From positions 16,342,716 through 16,406,715 of the forward strand of contig OX336392.1 of NCBI GenBank assembly GCA_946902985.2: a stretch of DNA of 64,000 nucleotides, written 5' to 3'. Of this stretch, positions 35,840-47,487 are shown piece by piece (the first letter of the stretch is position 1; the number at the start of each line of letters is the position of its first letter). The DNA comes from Meconema thalassinum (taxonomy: Eukaryota > Arthropoda > Insecta > Orthoptera > Tettigoniidae). A program made the position numbers and the translations under genes. The notes under the pieces were generated by a model. It had not been told where the DNA came from, ran no database searches, and was given only the letters and a program-made list of their open reading frames with translations.

Positions 35840-36777
35840 AAATATCTGCGTGTGCATGTCTTAATTTAATGTTGAAAATGGCCGCAATCTCAATTGAGTG
35901 GAGAGTGTGTTTGTTGTTTTTATTATATCATTATTTGTAGTTGTGAAATAAAGATTGGGTAAGTGCCATAAAACAACAATCAATACAAGAATGTAGAGTT
36001 GGAACTCGGGGCGACTTTTTGGGTGGTTTAAGCAGTGTATCTAATGTATCCCTATCTAGAACACGTCATACATAAGGTGAATTGTTCTGAATAGTTTCAA
36101 ATTATGTTTATTTGAAGTTATATATATTGTTTGTAGTGGTGCATTTGTGGTAAGTTTGCTCATGTATTATATTTCTTGTTATGAACACATTTTATATAAT
36201 TACAATAATTGCTCTTACCATTTGTCTGACAAATATTTATTGCACTTTTTGAAGACTGCGAGTATAAGTTAATTTGCTCATCAACTCAACTGATGGTGTT
36301 CTGCGATATCTTTATCTTTTATGAAGTGAAATAAGAGTTTTCAGAACTCATTCCTTTTGTTATTCTTCTAAACCTTGAAGATTCAAGAGTGCCTGTGAAG
36401 GAATAAAATTGAACTTCTTTTTTATTTATGTATGACTTGGTGCACTGTAAATTTGACCATACAAAGAATGTAGTTTATACATAATATATATTGTCAAGTT
36501 TGAATTAAAGAATTTTGATGGCGTGTGAGATCGTGACGTAGGCTTAAAATTATGTCTGGCATTTGTCATTATTATGACCATCTTCGTGTTTTGTGCCACT
36601 TGAAAACATAATTCAGAAGAATTAAGTCAAGTACAGTATGAATTAATATTCCCATAACCATGTGGAATATTTGGTTAGAATACTAAATTAGTAACATTAA
36701 ATGCGTTAGGTTTGTAATCCCAATTCAGCCCAAAGTGCGACTCACATCATCTGTGGGAGATTTTGGAAACCTCTAAC
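35840..36777. other. Intronic DNA, no supported feature
   Basis: A+T-rich with no recognised motif or element boundaries. Confidence 0.4.
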
Positions 36778-37518
36778 CAGGGGAGGATACGATGCATGGG
36801 TCATCGATTCGAACCATCTTTAGTACACGTGTAGGGCATGATCGGACGTATATCAGGTGCTAGTAGTAAGGTGCGCTTCTCAGCCGTTTCCGAGAAATTA
36901 ATTGCATTTACAGTGCGGCGTTCATGTGCGTTGTACGCTAGCAGGAATCCAACGAGTGCATGTTGCAGCTTTAAGAGCCCTGCTTCGTAAAAGCGAGATC
37001 GCTGGATTGAATCCCACCGGTGAGCCTTTGCAGTGTGTAGTGTTTCTCTCTCTCTCTCTCTCTTTTTTTTTACCATTGGCAATTTCCAACCAATACCCAC
37101 AGCATGAGTCACTGCTTGCGGGGTACGGGGTGGTCTGTTGGTTCACAGACGTGCAATGAACGGAACAGACTGGGCCTTCAATGTATAAATGTATACCGTG
37201 TATAATACCAATGTATTTGCAATGCCGATACTGTATGTAATGTCACAAACGTTGACCCCCATACGATGATTTCAGAATCTCTTTTCCCGCTCACATAACA
37301 CGTTATTACAATTGACTGCAAGATAAACATTATTCACGACACCTACAGTTGTACGAATTGCCAATGTTTACAAAAAAGAGAAACCCAACACACTGCAAAA
37401 GCTCACCGGTAGATTCAATCCAGCGCTTACGAGGCAGGGCTCTTACCGCTGCACCACGCGCTCGTTAGATACCTGCTAGCGTACAACACACATAGGCGCC
37501 GCTGTATCCTCCCCTTGT
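36778..37518. repeat. Foldback element with tRNA-like arms, copy 2
   Basis: Same family as 1546-2728, without the SINE. The left arm has GGGGAGGATACGATGCATGG, then a tRNA-like module around 36950-37030 (box B-like GGATTGAATCCC). The right arm is shorter, with a deletion next to its end, and holds the inverted module (GCTGCACCACGCGCTCG, about 37450). A CT run is at 37046-37064. The single AATACATTGG site (reverse: CCAATGTATT near 37208) is the empty site of the copy 1 SINE. Confidence 0.75.
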
Positions 37519-37959
37519 CAGCTTAGCAATTAGCCCATATAAACGAGGAACAGTCCAGAAACTCTAACTGCATCTCATCTTGTTCTCGAAATTCTCTCTT
37601 CTCCAAAATGCCCAGTTCTCTTTTTTGTGTTAAACATTCCAGAAATGTTGTAGTGTTAAGTGAACCAAGAATTATTTTGAAAGATTAATTCAGGATACTT
37701 AAACTGAGTTTGACACCTGGCAATGTGACATCATCTATCCATTGCTTTGACACGTGATGGCCGAAAAGTTGAGAAGAGTTCATCTGTGTTAGTTTGTAAA
37801 TCTGTGGTGGTGCAGTGTTACGAGTGATTTCTGTGTGAAAGTGTTCTTGTCTCAAGTGTGAAATCACTGTGATTTAAATATGTGAATAAGAAGGGTAAGT
37901 TGATCTCCAGTGAGATTAAGCAGTTGAATAATCAATGGTCGATCATTATGGGATGATTG

Positions 37960-38730
37960 CACATTTTTCATCAGTCGTCAATCCATATTGATATAAAGCT
38001 ACTACTCCGACACCCTGCATTGGAACATTCAAAGTGAAGAGGCCACCAATGTTCTGGGTTTTTTGTACAGAAACATGAGAGGTTATAAATCTACAGCTCT
38101 AAGGACAGCCTACCTATGCATGGTCCGTCCGATATTAACATACGGCTTACCTGCTTGGTATCCTACTACAGCGGAAAACATGAACGAGCTGCAGCGTGTA
38201 CAGTGCCGCGCAGAGAGGCTAAGAGCTCGTCATTCCCCTTCGTCAAAATTTCCATCTATAGAGGCAACAGCCAAACAAACTGATTTGATTTTTCTCAAAA
38301 AATCCCTCACAGGTTCCATTAATATTGACCTCTTTTGCCGACTGTCATTGGCATATCACTCAGTTCGGATAGGGCGAGGTGTAGCTCTCGTTGTGCCCTT
38401 CACACATAGCAATGCCTACCTGACTAGGTTTCTACGGCCGCTCTGTCCGGCTATGGAACACGCTGCCAGGGGATGCCAAGATCTTGCCTCTTCGGAAATT
38501 CAGGCCATACATAGAAAGGTACATTGTATAAATAAATTTCTGTATGAGTGATTATCTCGCCGAATGAATGGATGTATGGGGTGATTAAGGTGATGAAAGT
38601 GCGCGCGTGAAAGAGTGAACTACGTTAATGTTCTAAATATGTAAATAATGCAAATATCTTTGTAAAACATGTAATATGTGGGGCTTGCCCTATTTCATTA
38701 GGCCTTCCATACTTCCGTTTGATTTATGGT
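37960..38730 (+). pseudogene. LINE-E RT C-terminus, 5'-truncated
   Basis: Encodes ATNVLGFLYRNMRGYKSTAL, TAYLCMVRPILTYGLPAWYP and ELQRVQCRAERL, the thumb/connection region typical of Jockey- or CR1-like non-LTR retrotransposons, then a short tail with an AAATAAATAATAAT end. The endonuclease and RT core are absent. This is a clade guess from the LxRPxLxYGxPxW pattern only. Confidence 0.7.
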
Positions 38731-40570
38731 AAATAAATAATAATGACAATACTGTAACTAAATATTTCAAGACCCATACATTAATATTGCAAGAGAACTA
38801 GAGTAGTTGCATTTACTAATTACTGTAAAGGACAGTAAAATTATGCAGTATTCATTGTAATTATTAAATTTGCTGATTGTTAATAGAAAAGGCATTATCC
38901 TTGTGTATATGATCATTCCTTTGTATCCTGCCTAAACCTGAATCAATACTGTAGTGAGTGTCCATAGGATAATATAGTCATCAGTACTAAAATATAGTTA
39001 TAAATTAATGTACATACTGTAAATTTAAAATAATCCATTTAATTCAATAGTCTGTTGAGTAAGACTTGGACACAGTTTGATTCCAACCTGAATCTCCTAC
39101 TGTCTATGTCCTAAAGCCCTTACCATGATTCATAATTTAATAATATATCATTTTTGCTTGAATATATTATAATTTTCTGGAATCAACAGGAAATCTGGTA
39201 TGTCAGCTTACTGCATTAAACTACAGTTCTATTTATAGCATGTTCACAGTTGTTCTGCACTTGAATGGACTATTGGGAATAACACTATTGTTGTCTCAAA
39301 TTTCTTCTTTGTATTAACACTGTATTAAAAAAGAAAACATGAACAACTTCGTAAGTAACATGGCCTCTTCTCTTCAGCCTATTCTTTTCTTTTGTGCTGT
39401 ATATAATTTCACTGGGTTCTATATTATGAGGGTGGAATAGTTATTACTTTATAAGAACTAATATCTCAGTTCAAGACAGAAATAATTCAAGATTTTGATA
39501 TTCATGAAAATACTTTTTTAAGATACTATTGCTCATTTTAGTCAGACATATAGTAAGGATATACGGTAGTTGTTCCTTAGCCTGTAGTATTGAAAGAGCT
39601 ATTGCTTCTGTATTGAACTAATAAATTACAAGACATAGCAAAGCAATAAGTGAGTTTTGACTTGTTTCTGCTATTGAACTGAGGTACCAGTATTCATTCT
39701 CTAGTCCTCATCTCTTCATGGGCTTAATTGCATGGCTCCTAGTGAATTAATGTCCACTTATGTGAATAATGATTTCAATTTTACTATGGAATTATATCTT
39801 GTAAGTAGAACTTATTAAAATTTGCCACTGAACTTTTGTATTGACTGTCCTATAGGAGTTAGTGTTTAATGGTTACACATTAAGAACAGATTTATACAAA
39901 GGAAATGTTAGCAAAATCTGGAGTCAGTACTGAAAATATGTGAAAATTTTTCAGGCAAAAAAAAAAAAAAAAATGGAAATAATCTATAGAAGTGTTATTT
40001 TTTTAAGGATATCTTGATATATTAACCTTCAGGTTTAGGAGAACTGGGAAACTATTTCAGGAGGGGAAGGTTGATGAGGTGTGTGTGTTCAGCTTATGTT
40101 GCACTGTGCTGTGTGTCCAGCTCTTAGTAATTGGCTGTCATTTAAACACTGGTTCAATATAGTAAAGGAGGAACTACAGAATGGTCTGAAGCATTGACTC
40201 CTTCCAGGCTTTGTCAAGGATTTGTTATACAAGTTCTTTCTTTGACAAAATTATCATTTGAATTTGTGATCTTAGTCTTCTATGTCACTATTCTTGCTGG
40301 ATTACTTTGATATTGCTACACGACAATGAGATTATGCAGATATAAAGTGAAACTATTTCCTATATTACTTGAAAATGGGAAAAATTATGAAAAGCTCTAA
40401 AATTGGTAAAACATTTGAAACATTACTAAAAATATTAAACCTTCCTCAAACTGTAATGAAATATATATTTTTTTCTGTTGCAATACTCCCCAAATTATGA
40501 TTAAAAATATGAAATAACTGCTCTCTATTTTTTTTTTCCAGTCACCATAATAAACATATAAAGAAATAAA
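38731..40570. other. Intronic DNA, no supported feature
   Basis: Very A+T-rich, with an A run at 39957-39973. No exon, transposase or RT motif found on either strand. Confidence 0.45.
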
Positions 40571-42055
40571 ACTACAGTCAGTGTTCGAAGTTCCTTTGAC
40601 TATTTTTCTACATAGTCACTACTGTGGTTCAGGCACTTCTTGTCCCATCACGTTGTAGAATTTGGCTGGTTGAGCACGGAGCCACCTTGTCAGAGAGCTG
40701 CCATCAGGAAGCTATGGACAGTGTGGTTCTCCTCCAAGACAACATCAGTCCTTGTGTGCCAAACAGGACAACCGCTCGACTCTTGTGGTTTGGATGTCAG
40801 GTTATGGAGGATCCTAGTAGTCCACTGAAGAAATTCCTGGCAGGCCAGAGGTTGGTTTCCTACAAGAACTACACAAAGACTATGGTTTACACTCAACCAG
40901 ACGAATTTTAAATCAGCTGCATCTCCAAACGACTGCTATGATGGCACAAATGCCTGAACCATGGTTGTGATAGTAGTGTTGCTAGATATATAAAAGACTT
41001 ATGACAGTGTTCCAAGGAGCAAATATGGGAATGTCTGCATAAATGAGGGGTCCCGAGTTCTCTAATTCGTAACATCCAATTGCTGTATGAAAACTGTGAA
41101 AGTAGTGTACAAATAGGGAATGGAATGGTAGATCTGTTTGGTTCCAAACAAAGAGAGGTGTACAACAGGGTAGTGCATTATCTCCCCTACTTTTCATTGC
41201 ACTCATGGAAAATAAAGCTACAGAACCTAGAGATTTGAATGCATTAGTGTTTGCAGATGATGTTGCTAGTTGGGGAGAAATGGAGCAAGAAGTCCAAAGG
41301 AAATTAGATTTCTGGATCAACAAATTGAAAGTGTATAAATTAACTGTGAGTAAGAAGAAAACAGTAGCAATGGAATTGAGCAGAACACCAGGAGAATGTG
41401 ATCTAAAACTTGAATGTGTAGAAAGCTTCAATTATCTTGGAAGTATTGTATCAAACCAGAGGAGTGCTAAGTTGGAAATCCAGAACAGAGTGACAAAAGG
41501 TTCCACGTTCTTCTATCAGGTGCGACACCTAGTGTGGGACAAAGCAGTCCCCGTAAAATCCAAACAAACAATGTTCAAATCTTACCTTCTACCAATTATG
41601 ACATGGGTTGGAGACCTGTGTGTTATTGAAAAGAGACATCAGCAAACTGCAAGCATGCAAAATGAAATTTTTATTATAGGCTATGAAAAAAACAAGAAGA
41701 GACAGAATTAAAAATGAGTGCATTAAGAATGACATGCAAGTGACCTGTACGATGGAAGAAAGACCGCATTGCACGGTTGAAATGGTTTGGGCATTATGCA
41801 GAGGATGGAGGAGAATAGAATACCTGGAAGGAGACCTGACGGCTGGACTAAGTAAATGCAGACCTTGTCGAGAAAGGAACAACACTGCAGGATGTGGAAG
41901 GAGAGGAGCTCTATAATGACAGGAACCGATGGAGGCATATTGCCCATAAAAATCCTACCCGGTCTGCTGAAGAAGACCCAGATGATCATGATGATAATGA
42001 TGGTTGTGACTGTGTAGAAAAATAGTCAAAGGTACTTAGAACACTCCTGTATTTT
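40571..42055 (+). mobile_element. mariner-like relic, rearranged and interrupted
   Basis: The + strand near 40715-40900 encodes DSVVLLQDNISPCVPNRTTA and SSPLKKFLAGQRL, matching the second-Asp and third-Asp neighbourhood of mariner transposases. The right end (about 42005-42055) encodes CDCVEK, the usual C-terminus, then GGTACTTAGAACACTCCTG. The left end (40571-40680) is the same C-terminus inverted: its reverse strand encodes RWDKCLNHSGDYVEK and GGAACTTCGAACACTGACTG. So the left end has been replaced by an inverted right end. LINE-F lies inside. Confidence 0.6.
40985..41990 (+). pseudogene. LINE-F RT fragment
   Basis: Encodes (with stops) QRGVQQGSALSPLLF, DLNALVFADDVASWGEMEQE (FADD), FNYLGSIVSNQRSAKLEIQN, FFYQVRHLVWDKAVPVKSKQ and a decayed C-terminus ending near GATGATCATGATGATAATGATG. 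It is another RTE-like LINE, related to but distinct from LINE-C (compare SVRKLVWDKEVPRKSKEVM). 5'-truncated. Confidence 0.8.
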
Positions 42056-42463
42056 GATTTTCCTGAATGTTTTTACAACTGAAACAAAGTTATAATTTCA
42101 CTGCTAAAATTAATAGAAATGTAATTTCTAGGTGGAGGCAGTAGGTGATAAAATTTAATGATGCTTTTATCTGCTGTGTTGAAATATTCTGTGTTTTTCT
42201 GGAAGTTTCCATAGATATGAATCATAGAAGGAATGATGATTGTTTAAACTTTCACAGCCGTTATCAGTATTGAGTCATTTTTGGGAATATAGGCATCAAT
42301 GTAGGGTTGAGGGAGTAGAAATGAGGAAGGAGAAAGATTGTTGGATTTTTGTCAAAGGAATGTCTTGTTGGTTGGGAACTCTTGGTCCAAAAAAAGAGGA
42401 GCCAGAAGATGACCTGGTATAGTAAGGACTTGACTAGAATGTTGGTAGTTGATTATATCCTCT

Positions 42464-42907
42464 CATCATCATCATCATTTCCCCTTATCCAGCTCCTGCC
42501 GGGTCGGGGTATTTATGGCACTTCTCCACTTTCCTCTTTCCTTCCACCATTCTTCTTCCACGATCTTGTCCCAGTCCAGATTTCTTTTTCTTACGCTGTT
42601 CTTCACTGAATCCATCCACCTTGTTCTAGGTCTTCCTCTTGCTCTCTTACCCTTGCACTTCGCCTCCAGCATCTGTCTTGGTATTCTATTTTCCTCCATC
42701 CTCATTACATGTCCAAACCACCTTAGTTTATTCTTCTCAATTCTCTCATTTAGTTTTCCCATCCCAACTTCCTTCCTAACATCTTCATTCCTCACTCTGC
42801 CTTTCCTTGTCTTTCCTATCATACTTCTTAGGAATTTCATTTCACTGGCTTGGATTCTACTCTCTTGCCTGCTTGTCAGGGTCCAAGTCTCAGCTGCATA
42901 AGTTAAT
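42464..42907 (-). mobile_element. LINE-C, 444-bp 3' fragment
   Basis: Almost identical to 27335-27750. Encodes MKFLRSMIGKTRKGRVRNED and LRWFGHVMRMEENRIPRQ, with a (GAT)n/(ATC)n 3' tail at low coordinates. It is flanked by a 13-bp duplication GATTATATCCTCT (42451-42463 and 42908-42920). A clean 5'-truncated insertion. Confidence 0.94.
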
Positions 42908-43807
42908 GATTATATCCTCTATGATAATGAAATGAAGAGGAACATTACAAACATGAAGGCAATGCCATCAAAGACCTGGCCAGTGGGTGGCAACTATGGT
43001 AGAAGAAGACGAAGATAGGGATATTCACATCTTAGGTGAAGAAGTTAAGTAATATGACACAGTCATTAGTTATGCAGAATTGAAATGGAAGAGTCAATTC
43101 TGGATAACTAATGAGTGTGACATGTGGGTTAGGTTGTATTTATTGATGATATGTAACTCGGAAAATATATTACCGTATTGTAGAGAATTGCACCAAGCAG
43201 CATAGAAAAATTTGTGCTTTGGGTGCCAAGGAAGGCAAGCAGAAGAAGTGGCAAATTTGCTTAATATTGTTCCACCTGTTCTATCTGTTGTCTTGTGATG
43301 TGTTTATCTTTGTTCTGTATGTATCATGAGTCTGTAGCTGCCTCATATCTTACTGCAAAGTGGGACTTCACCACCTAATCGGGCATCTGGTTGGAACACA
43401 GAGCATTATTACCCTCATCATCCCAGCTGTGAATTTGAGTTTCTATACTTGTAGAAACAAACCACTAATTATTTATACACTGCTGAACAAAAGTTTGGAC
43501 TAGCATATCTTCACTTCTTATAGTACACCCATTGAGGTTTATACAATAACTTAACAAACTAAATATCAGTCCTTCTTAAAACATTAACAATCGTTGTTAG
43601 ATAACAATAAAACGGTACTAAAACAAAGCGAACTCACTTCTAAGTGTCCCTTTTGAAAACAAAAACACTAACAATCCATATTTCATGGTGATCAGTATCA
43701 GTCTTTAGTAGTCCTCCCCGCACATGGAGGAGGCATGCTTTGAATGAGACCATCAAGTTTATCTTGGGGTAAGAGGTCGCACTCCTCTATGGCAGCATAC
43801 AATAGTC

Positions 43808-43846
43808 CATCACCACCACCGCCACCACCACAACCACCACCACCAA
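43808..43846 (+). repeat. (CCA)n microsatellite
   Basis: Imperfect CAC/CCA triplet run, CACCACCACCGCCACCACCA and onward. No coding frame around it is convincing. Confidence 0.85.
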
Positions 43847-44112
43847 ATATAAAATTGTATTCTTACAGTGTTAGGCCTATCCATGTTTGAAATAATAAAT
43901 TGCAGCTCAGAATAGACTAATAGGCACAGGCAGCCTTACATATCAGAAGGAGTAGACCAGAATAAGAGGTTTAAAGTTGGTCCACCAACTTACAGCCGAG
44001 TAAACCGCCAACTGGACTTACTCCAAGAGGAACACAATTTGAGGTCGATCAGGCAAGTCCCCCCTGCTTTGCGTCAACAAATCCAAACAGCAGCACATCA
44101 CATCGTAGGTAT

Positions 44113-45520
44113 TGTAACGTGTTTTTCGAGGGGTTTTATGCAACTAGCATAAGTCAGTAGGAAGCCATTCTATATTTATTTACGCGGCAAATTGTTCAGC
44201 CAAGATAATTTTTCATGGTAATTTATTATTATTATTAATTTATTATAATTATTATTAAGGTATTTTCGGAGCATTTTATAAAAATTATTAGCATTCAGAT
44301 AGGTTTTCCATGTCTTAGAAAACGCTATCAAGCAAATTATTACGAACGACAATATTATAGAAAATTATGTGATTACGGAATTTTACGGAGTTTTGTCAGT
44401 TAGGGTATTTGAGAGACATGACTCACTGGGAATTCGAGTACAAGCTGATTCCTGTCGAGAAGTATTACGCAAGGCTGGGTCGCAAGGTCTAGAAAAGGCG
44501 AATTGTTGGGACGGAAATCGACTTCTCCCTCTCGCGCGCCGAGTGTAATGAGGCAGAGGAGGGGAACTAGCGGCGTGTTCAGCCAATCAGTGTGGACGAC
44601 GTAAGCTAGATGTCGGTACCATGGTGGGGGAGCCAACGTGTGGATATATCGTTCGACGCGCCGTGAAACGAGGGCTATCTGTGAAATACTTGCGGAGTAT
44701 GGTTATACGCGGGGGACGCTCCGATGTTCCGTGGAACGAACAATCTGTGTAGAACTTGCAGAGTACGGTCGCAAGTGCGTGTCGCTCCGATGTTCAGTGG
44801 AGTTAGCGACGAACTTTTGTAAAACTTGGTTGTACGAGTGTTTGGGTCCGAGGTACGGACCATAGAATTATCTAATCTACCAGAATATCATCAAATTCCG
44901 ACGGAGATGACGACGTCCAGGAGACTGTGGGAAGCTCACAACATCATCAAGAACGAGGGAAATGCCTTGGCAATTTCCAATGGTAAGCGCAAATGACGCA
45001 GAAATACGCAATCTCTCATTTTTCTTTGTTTTATATTTCATATTTCAGTAACTTCATAGCTTGGAAATAAGAGTAAAATCAATTTATCAGACTCCGTTTT
45101 CACATAATTTTCTATCGGTAATATTCAAATCACAACGCTCCAATTTAAATTTTATACTTATTATTATTATTAATTTTGCTATACTTGTTTTATATAATAA
45201 ATTCATTTCTTTTACAATGCAATCTTTGCTTTCAGTAGGTAGCATTAGATATAGACCAATTCCTTCTCCTGATACAATTGTTTGTTGGGTTAATGATTAA
45301 ATCATACCACGATCTGAGTGAATAGATTCTTGACGGTGTTCTACCAGAGCTAGACGTTGTTAAATACAAATTTAGATTTCAGCATTGCGTTGAAGTCTTG
45401 GCGCCCATTAAAACAACATAGCTTAGGCAAAGGTAAACAATTACATTTTCTCCCAACAGTGTGGGCTAGCGAAACTGTTACATTTGTCGCTACCAACATG
45501 GGGCATTAATAACCATTACA
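44113..45520 (+). repeat. 5' LTR
   Basis: 1408 bp, TGTAACG...CATTACA. Contains three degenerate tandem units around CGCTCCGATGTTC (44640-44870). It ends with TTTGTCGCTACCAACATGGG, a primer-site-like word that is repeated just outside the LTR (45521 onward). Any short open frames here recur identically in the 3' LTR and are not genes. Confidence 0.95.
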
Positions 45521-45545
45521 TTTGTCGCCGACAACTTGGGGCTGA
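45520..45545 (+). promoter_or_regulatory. Probable primer-binding region
   Basis: TTTGTCGCCGACAACTTGGG directly follows the LTR and resembles the 'GxCGCC-AAC-TGGGGC' region next to gypsy 5' LTRs. I cannot name the primer tRNA. Confidence 0.5.
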
Positions 45546-45633
45546 AAACCTAATAACATTTGTGGAAGGAGAAGGGTATATATTTCTGTGCCTGTATTTT
45601 GGGGATTATTTGTCTTTATCAGTGTATATCATT

Positions 45634-47487
45634 ATGGGGGATGAGAAAGAAAGACAGATGAGGTTACGTAGTGGTCATCAGCTGGAGAGTGATGATACGA
45701 GCAGTATGTCGAGTGATGGTAGTACCGGGGTAGCGGAGGTAAATCCCGATACTGAAACAGGGAGTGTAGGCGGCCAACCAGAATTAAAAACTTTACTTCT
45801 CGAGTTCATGTATCAGAACAAAGTTAGTAGTGATGCCTTGAATGCAAAATTAGAACAAAACAGTAGGGAAAATAAAGAAAGTACAGACGCTTTAAATGCA
45901 AAACTGGAACAAAACAGTAGGGAAAATAGAGAGAGTAATGAAACTTTAAATGCCAGATTAGAACAAAACAGTAAAGAAAACAGAGAGAGTACTGAAACTT
46001 TAAATGCTAATTTAGAACAAAACAGTAGGGAAATGAGTGACAAATTTGAACTGATTAGAGGTGAGATCAGGGGGGTGATGGAAGAAAAGGCTAAAGAGAT
46101 TATTGCAGATGTAGACAGAAAATTAGGAAAAGTACAGGAGGAGTTGGAAATTAGAATCAGTACACAGGCTGAAAATTTAAAAGAACTAGTGCAACTGGAA
46201 ACACAGCAGGTCAAAAAGCAATTGGGGGGAGAAATTGACAAAATTCAGGTAGCTACTAAAGAGGTTAAGGAACAGCTGGGGGGTAGAATTGAGAAAGTCC
46301 ACTCACAAATAGTTGCAGAAGTAAATGATTTAAGAGAGAGTAATAGAGAGAGCATTAGCAAGATTGAGGAGAAACAAGCAAAGCTATATGATAAAGTAGA
46401 AGAATCAGAAGGAAACATTAAATTAACAGTAAACAGTATTGAGAGGAAGGCTGAGGAGAAAATCGCAGAATTAGAATTAAAATTAAAAGCTAGGATCAGG
46501 CAAGAAAATAGTCAGAATAGGCCAGTTTTGGTGAATAGCACACACAGGGAGGTAGAACTGGGTAAGTTCAGCAATCGACAGGGGTGCCCAATGGAGTTCA
46601 TGAACACTATAGAAAATAAATTCGGGGAGAGGTTGGAAAATGGTAGTATTGAGTGGTGCCAGGTAGTTGAAATTTTAGAACAAGTGTTTGTGGGGGAAAC
46701 GAGGAATTGGTTTGCTGTCTACAGAGACAAGTTTACTAATATCAATGATTTTAAAATGAAATTCTGTGAAAAGTTCTGGAATGAGGTTATTCAGTCGCAG
46801 CATCGTGAGGGAGTAGTGTGTGGTAAATATAACCCTAAAGGAAGCTCCACCATGACCGAATACTTTTTAGGGCAGGTATTAGTGTGTAAATATCTGGATG
46901 GCTTGAAGGAGGAAAGTGATGTGGTGAGGTTGCTACTTAGGCACTTTCCCTATAGGATCAAGGAGGCTGCTTGTATCCAGAATGTAAAGACTATATCACA
47001 AGTAGAAAATTTGTTAAGCACATTTGATGCACTAGGGAGAGGGGGTTATGAGGACAATTTCAATCGGAACCAGGGTAATAATAATAATAGACCTAATGAA
47101 GCCAGCCATCAAGAAGTTCAAGGGAACGGTGGCGAAGGGGCCAACGCTCAAAATAGAAATAATAATAATCAGCTATATCAGAACAGAGGAAATGGCTATG
47201 GTAATCAGTATCAAGGGAGGAACAATGATTTCAGGGGAAATCAAGGGAGGAACAATGATTACAGGGGAAATCAAGGGAGAAACAATGATTTCAGGGGAAA
47301 TCAAGGGAGAAATTATAATGACAATAATTACAACCAGAATAGGGGTCAAGGAAGAGGACAGCCTAGTGGTAGTAATATACAGCCAAACAATGACAACACA
47401 GCCCAGAACAACCAGACCAGTTTAGTAGTTAGTAGTACTACGGCCAGCTGTAGCGGTTCTTTAAACGCGAACCAGGCTGCGAAGTAA
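45634..47487 (+). CDS. Retrotransposon Gag with coiled coil and RG/N-rich tail
   Basis: From ATG 45634 (MGDEKERQMRLRSGHQLESD), 617 residues. After an acidic/serine start come four copies of a heptad-rich 'LNAKLEQNSRENxES' unit (about residues 68-135) and a long coiled coil to about residue 290. The capsid-like part follows (ELGKFSNRQGCPMEFMNTIE, NWFAVYRDKFTNINDFKMKF). The C-terminus has no CCHC zinc knuckle; instead it has repeats of RNNDFRGNQG and N/Q/G-rich sequence, which may bind RNA by charge. The stop at 47485 overlaps the pol frame. An in-frame extension upstream lacks an ATG, so 45634 is the best start. Confidence 0.9.
   Translation: MGDEKERQMRLRSGHQLESDDTSSMSSDGSTGVAEVNPDTETGSVGGQPELKTLLLEFMYQNKVSSDALNAKLEQNSRENKESTDALNAKLEQNSRENRESNETLNARLEQNSKENRESTETLNANLEQNSREMSDKFELIRGEIRGVMEEKAKEIIADVDRKLGKVQEELEIRISTQAENLKELVQLETQQVKKQLGGEIDKIQVATKEVKEQLGGRIEKVHSQIVAEVNDLRESNRESISKIEEKQAKLYDKVEESEGNIKLTVNSIERKAEEKIAELELKLKARIRQENSQNRPVLVNSTHREVELGKFSNRQGCPMEFMNTIENKFGERLENGSIEWCQVVEILEQVFVGETRNWFAVYRDKFTNINDFKMKFCEKFWNEVIQSQHREGVVCGKYNPKGSSTMTEYFLGQVLVCKYLDGLKEESDVVRLLLRHFPYRIKEAACIQNVKTISQVENLLSTFDALGRGGYEDNFNRNQGNNNNRPNEASHQEVQGNGGEGANAQNRNNNNQLYQNRGNGYGNQYQGRNNDFRGNQGRNNDYRGNQGRNNDFRGNQGRNYNDNNYNQNRGQGRGQPSGSNIQPNNDNTAQNNQTSLVVSSTTASCSGSLNANQAAK

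Noticed and set aside
43930..44112. Gene interrupted by the LTR element (a frame seems to continue across the empty site)
   Set aside because: QLDLLQEEHNLRSIRQVPPA reads well but matches nothing I recognise, is short and has no splice support.
44383..44865. Small protein genes in the LTR, also at 60230-60712
   Set aside because: The same frames occur in both LTRs because the LTRs are near-identical; no motif or coding signal.
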